Source: Lachnospiraceae bacterium KGMB03038 (GTDB taxonomy: Bacteria > Bacillota > Clostridia > Lachnospirales > Lachnospiraceae). From it: DNA of 64,000 nt. This document shows, piece after piece, positions 60,557 through 64,000 of the stretch. The stretch lies in contig CP041667.1 in assembly GCA_007361935.1 (NCBI GenBank), forward strand, positions 1,206,501 to 1,270,500. The letters are read 5' to 3'. Numbering within the stretch: position 1 is the first letter of the stretch; the number at the start of each line of letters is the position of its first letter. Position numbers and translations under genes: made by a program. A model generated the notes under the pieces. That model was not told where the DNA came from and searched no databases. It saw only the letters and a list, made by a program, of their open reading frames with translations.

Positions 60557-62767
60557 ATGGAAACGATCAAAGGATATGTAGAACACATTGTGTTTCGCAA
60601 TGAGGATAACGGATATACCATATTTAACCTGAATAATTCGGACGGAGATCTGACCTGTGTGGGGAAGTTCCACTATATCGAGGAAGGGGAACTGCTGGAA
60701 CTGACTGGTGAGTTCACTGTGCATAAGATGTACGGCACCCAATTACAGGTGACAAGCTCCAGGATCTGTGAGCCGGAGGATCTGATGTCCATTGAGCGTT
60801 ATCTTGGCTCCGGAGCGGTAAAAGGCGTGGGCGCGGCTTTGGCCGGAAGGATCGTGAAGAAATTCCGGGAAGACACGTTCCGCATCATAGAGGAAGAGCC
60901 GGAACGTCTGGCGGAGATCAAAGGCATCAGCGAGAGGAAAGCCAGGGAGATCGCCATTCAGGTGGAAGAGAAAAAGGATATGCGCCAGGCTATGATCTTT
61001 TTGCAGAAATATGGGATCACAACGGCGCTGGCGGTAAAGATCTATCAGCATTATGGAACAGGTGTTTACCGCATTATAGAAGAAAATCCATACCAGTTAG
61101 CAGATCAGGTGGCTGGCGTGGGATTCAAGACCGCTGATGAGATCGCGGCCAGAGTTGGGATCCATACGGATTCTGACTACCGCATCCGCAGCGGTATTTT
61201 CTACACTCTTCTCCAGAGTGTTGGGGAAGGGCATGTCTATCTGAGGCAGGAGGCTCTGCTGGTAAGGGCGGGGAACCTTTTAGGCGTTCAGATCGAGCAT
61301 ATCGAGAAATATCTGATGGATCTGGCCATGGAGAAAAAAGTGGTCCTGAAAGAAGGCGAAGACGGAGTAAGAGTCTACGCATCCCATTACTATTACCTGG
61401 AACTGAACACGGCAAAAATGCTCCACGATCTCAACGTGCGCTGTGAGACGGACGAAGCGGCGCTGGAGCGCAGGATCCACGCGATCGAAGAGAATGCGGG
61501 CCTTTCCCTGGATGAGATGCAAAGGAAAGCTGTGGCGGAAGCGGCGCGGCAGGGGATCTTGATCCTGACGGGAGGTCCGGGGACTGGGAAGACTACCACC
61601 ATCAACGCCATGATCCATTTCTTTCGAAGCGAGGGAATGGAAATCCTGCTGGCGGCTCCTACGGGGAGAGCGGCGAAGCGGATGACAGAGGCCACAGGGT
61701 ACGAAGCCCAGACCATCCATCGGCTTTTAGAAGTGAATGGGAATCCGGAGGAAGAAAGAAACGGCGGCTTCGCGAAAAATGAAGAGAATCCGCTGGAAAC
61801 AGACGTGCTGATCATAGACGAGATGTCTATGGTGGATCTGCCGCTTATGCATGCGCTTCTGTCCGCGGTGATCCCGGGAACAAGACTGATCCTGGTGGGA
61901 GATAGGAACCAGCTTCCCAGCGTTGGGCCGGGAAGCGTGCTCAAAGATTTGATCGACTCCCATTGTTTCCCAGTGGTGATGCTGACGAAGATCTTCCGGC
62001 AGGCGGGAGAAAGCGATATTGTAGTCAACGCCCATAAGATCAACCGGGGAGAGGAAGTGACCCTGGATAATAAAAGCAGAGACTTTTTCTTTTTGAAACG
62101 GCAGGATCCTAATGTGATCATCAGTATCCTTATTACGTTGATCCAGAAGAAGCTGCCGCCTTATGTAGACGCTAGGCCTTACGATATCCAGGTGTTAACG
62201 CCGATGCGGAAAGGCGCGCTGGGTGTGGAGCGGCTGAACCAGATCCTGCAGCAGTACTTGAATCCGCCAGAGGAAGGAAAGCAGGAGAGGACTTATGGAG
62301 ACCGTTTGTTCCGGGAAGGGGACAAGGTCATGCAGATCAAGAATAACTACCAATTGGAATGGGAAGTTAAGACCCGGTATGGAATGACGGTGGATAAAGG
62401 ACTTGGGATCTTTAACGGGGATATGGGGATCGTCCGTAAGATCAATTCTTACGAGGAGACCATAACGGTGGAGTACGACGAGCAGCGTCTGGTCACTTAC
62501 CCTTTTGCCCTTTTAGAAGAGCTAGAGCTGGCCTATGCGATCACCATACATAAGTCCCAGGGAAGCGAGTATCCGGCGGTAGTGATCCCGCTGCTCCAGG
62601 GACCGAGACAGCTGTATCACCGCAATCTCCTGTACACCGCGGTGACGAGGGCCAGAAAATGTGTGACGTTGGTGGGGAGTGAGACGGTATTCAGGGAAAT
62701 GATCCAGAATACGGAAGAGCAGGATCGGAATACCAGTCTGGCAGAGCGAATCCGTGAATTTGATTGA
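60557..62767 (+). CDS. recD2: RecD2-type DNA helicase
   Basis: A 736-residue 5'-3' SF1B helicase without RecBC. The N-terminal OB-like and helix-hairpin-helix region (residues 1-200) is followed by Walker A LTGGPGTGKTTT (about 340), IIDEMSMVDL (about 418), LVGDRNQLPSVGPG and the C-terminal YAITIHKSQGSEYP and TAVTRARK motifs. Full length. It overlaps comF by 4 nt. Confidence 0.95.
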   Translation: METIKGYVEHIVFRNEDNGYTIFNLNNSDGDLTCVGKFHYIEEGELLELTGEFTVHKMYGTQLQVTSSRICEPEDLMSIERYLGSGAVKGVGAALAGRIVKKFREDTFRIIEEEPERLAEIKGISERKAREIAIQVEEKKDMRQAMIFLQKYGITTALAVKIYQHYGTGVYRIIEENPYQLADQVAGVGFKTADEIAARVGIHTDSDYRIRSGIFYTLLQSVGEGHVYLRQEALLVRAGNLLGVQIEHIEKYLMDLAMEKKVVLKEGEDGVRVYASHYYYLELNTAKMLHDLNVRCETDEAALERRIHAIEENAGLSLDEMQRKAVAEAARQGILILTGGPGTGKTTTINAMIHFFRSEGMEILLAAPTGRAAKRMTEATGYEAQTIHRLLEVNGNPEEERNGGFAKNEENPLETDVLIIDEMSMVDLPLMHALLSAVIPGTRLILVGDRNQLPSVGPGSVLKDLIDSHCFPVVMLTKIFRQAGESDIVVNAHKINRGEEVTLDNKSRDFFFLKRQDPNVIISILITLIQKKLPPYVDARPYDIQVLTPMRKGALGVERLNQILQQYLNPPEEGKQERTYGDRLFREGDKVMQIKNNYQLEWEVKTRYGMTVDKGLGIFNGDMGIVRKINSYEETITVEYDEQRLVTYPFALLEELELAYAITIHKSQGSEYPAVVIPLLQGPRQLYHRNLLYTAVTRARKCVTLVGSETVFREMIQNTEEQDRNTSLAERIREFD

Positions 62768-63477
62768 AACAGATAAAAGAGTGTTTTGAGAAACTATTCT
62801 GGCCGGAGATCTGTCCGTTCTGCGGCAGGGCCTTTTGGGAAGGAATCTGCCCTTCCTGCAGGAAAAAGATCAACCGTATCCTGGTGGAAGAGCCAAGGTG
62901 TATGAAATGCGGGAAACCAGTTCTTAGCGAAACGCAGGAATATTGCGCGGACTGCGGGCATACACATCATTATTATGACAGAGGCATGAGCCTGTGGCTT
63001 CATAGGAAGCCTGTCAGCACATCGATCTATTGGTTTAAGTATCATAACCAGAGAGTATTTGGGTATTATTACGCAAAAGAGATGGCGGCCCGGTTTGGGA
63101 CGGTCATCCGTCAGTGGCGGCCGGACTGCATTATTCCGATTCCGCTCCATCCTCGCAGGAAACGGCAAAGAGGATATAATCAGGCGGAAATCCTGGCGTT
63201 GGAACTGAGCCGCCTTACCGGAGTTTTGGTGGAGAGTAAGGCGCTGATAAGGAGCCGCTGCACAACGGCGCAAAAGAAGCTGGGACACCAAGAGAGACGG
63301 CAGAATCTTTCCGGGGCGTTTCGGATGGAAAAACGCTTGAAAAAAGGGAGCACGGTACTCCTGATAGATGATATATACACCACGGGGAATACGGTCAGCA
63401 GCGCGGCGAAAGCGCTAAAAGACGGCGGAGCGGAAAAAGTCTATTTTTTAACTATAAGTATTGGACAAGGATACTGA
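62764..63477 (+). CDS. comF: ComF family protein
   Basis: A 237-residue protein with N-terminal zinc motifs (CPFC...CPSC and CMKCGKP...CADCG) and a phosphoribosyltransferase-type C-terminus (VLLIDDIYTTGNTVSSAAKA). ComF acts in natural DNA uptake in competent species; the gene is widespread in clostridia where its role is less clear. It starts at TTG 62764, overlapping the recD2 stop, so it is translationally coupled. Confidence 0.9.
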   Translation: MKQIKECFEKLFWPEICPFCGRAFWEGICPSCRKKINRILVEEPRCMKCGKPVLSETQEYCADCGHTHHYYDRGMSLWLHRKPVSTSIYWFKYHNQRVFGYYYAKEMAARFGTVIRQWRPDCIIPIPLHPRRKRQRGYNQAEILALELSRLTGVLVESKALIRSRCTTAQKKLGHQERRQNLSGAFRMEKRLKKGSTVLLIDDIYTTGNTVSSAAKALKDGGAEKVYFLTISIGQGY

Positions 63478-63490
63478 GATTTGTTATACT
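63461..63490 (+). promoter_or_regulatory. Putative promoter of the following small-membrane-protein gene
   Basis: TTGGAC (63461-63466), 18-bp spacer, TATACT (63485-63490), inside and just after the end of comF. Confidence 0.5.
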
Positions 63491-63534
63491 AAAAATGATG
63501 TTTAAATTACGAAAATTAGATTCTGAGGTGTGTC

Positions 63535-63930
63535 ATGTTAGACGAGCAGAAAATAAAATTGATGACGAAGCTTGCCTTTTACGAAGAGACGCAGGGAAAG
63601 GAAGATTTTAAAATCAGCGAGTATTATCGCAAGGACTATGCGGCTCTCCACATTTTATGTTCCATTCTCTGGGTGACGGCAGGGTATGTCTGCCTGGGGG
63701 CGCTGATCGTTTTGGCCGGACTGGATTCTCTGATGAACAGCATGTCTACCGGTCTGATCATTATTATGGGGCTTTTGGCGATCGTTGGATATTTCGTCCT
63801 GGTGATCGTTTACGCGGTAGTGTCCAGCCATGTTTTTAATCGAAAGCATAGACAGGCGAGACAGAGAGTGAAGAAATACAATCACAATCTGACAAGACTG
63901 CTTAAGATGTATGAAAAGGAGAAGAAATAG
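63535..63930 (+). CDS. Small two-helix membrane protein, unknown
   Basis: A 131-residue protein with two membrane helices at about residues 38-62 (LHILCSILWVTAGYVCLGAL) and 72-97 (GLIIIMGLLAIVGYFVLVIV), flanked by charged segments, the C-terminal one strongly basic (KHRQARQRVKKYNHNLTRLL). No family recognised; small conserved proteins of this type are found near comF in Lachnospiraceae. AT-rich GAGGTG ribosome region precedes the ATG. Confidence 0.8.
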   Translation: MLDEQKIKLMTKLAFYEETQGKEDFKISEYYRKDYAALHILCSILWVTAGYVCLGALIVLAGLDSLMNSMSTGLIIIMGLLAIVGYFVLVIVYAVVSSHVFNRKHRQARQRVKKYNHNLTRLLKMYEKEKK

Positions 63931-64000
63931 ATGGATAATATATTTGTAATCCGCGGGAGGCTTCAGGAGCTTTACGCGTCCCATTCCAGAATTTTTGATA
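63931..64000 (+). CDS. Start of next gene (partial)
   Basis: ATG at 63931 directly after the preceding stop, with AAAGGAG at proper distance; 23 codons (MDNIFVIRGRLQELYASHSR, then IFD) reach the window end without a stop. Too short to identify. Confidence 0.6.
   Translation, partial: MDNIFVIRGRLQELYASHSRIFD

Noticed and set aside
1..64000. tRNA or rRNA genes as integration targets
   Set aside because: I saw no cloverleaf-like tRNA ends or rRNA sequence; the ICE border is at uvrB instead.

Overview
This window looks like a chromosome segment of a gut Firmicute of the Lachnospiraceae type (inferred from gene content and protein style; no rRNA is present to confirm it). The last ~9.5 kb (54575-64000) is an ordinary housekeeping block: uvrB, uvrA, an mreB/mbl homologue, recD2, a comF-like gene and a small membrane protein. 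Almost everything left of 54.3 kb is mobile or accessory DNA, ending in two tandem tyrosine integrases beside uvrB.

Layout. 1-4.2 kb: the 3' part of a large SNF2-type helicase gene of an integrative conjugative element (ICE), split by a complete group II intron and then truncated. 4.2-8.3 kb: tnpV, a tet(O) ribosomal-protection gene with Tn916-style attenuation leader but a one-base frameshift, a Cys-rich KTR gene, a sigma-like gene and a tiny membrane protein. 8.6-10.2 kb: a toprim/DUF3991 gene, a Cys-rich repeat protein and an oriT-like block (ICE remnant A). 10.2-13.3 kb: an intact IS256-family element with an 8-bp target duplication, and recombinase wreckage. 13.5-15.8 kb: an AT-rich pair of unknown membrane proteins. 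16.4-21.3 kb: a restriction-modification operon (regulator, nuclease-methylase fusion, specificity subunit) whose last gene carries a HEPN RNase motif. 21.5-22.1 kb: an IS200-type element with a frameshifted transposase.

22.7-40.8 kb: the conjugation module (ICE B): a toprim pseudogene related to copy A, oriT-like block, MobC, MOBP relaxase, PcfB, ArdC-like protein, VirD4, Maff2 pilin-like protein, VirB6-like protein, PrgI, VirB4, class B sortase and a lysozyme/CHAP protein, with an AbrB-PIN toxin-antitoxin pair inside. 41.0-48.9 kb: cargo on the minus strand comprising two YbtP/YbtQ-type ABC exporter-fold proteins, a complete ECF transporter (S, T, A-A') and a DtxR-family repressor, with a near-consensus DtxR box before the first gene and a divergent TetR gene. 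This looks like a siderophore/iron acquisition island without biosynthetic genes. 49-54.3 kb: a regulator, a second sigma-like gene, a structured non-coding stretch, a MazF-like toxin with a Cys extension, an excisionase and two integrases.

How it fits together: relaxase plus MobC would nick at the oriT-like block, VirD4/VirB4/VirB6/PrgI/Maff2 form the transfer channel, the sortase and CHAP protein act on the cell wall, and Xis/Int handle excision beside uvrB. Tetracycline resistance, iron uptake, restriction and toxin-antitoxin genes are the cargo. Several genes are broken (tet(O), the second toprim, IS200 transposase, helicase), so the left 22 kb reads as an accretion of older elements around a more intact ICE. 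All functional statements come from reading the sequence and from family knowledge; no database search was run.
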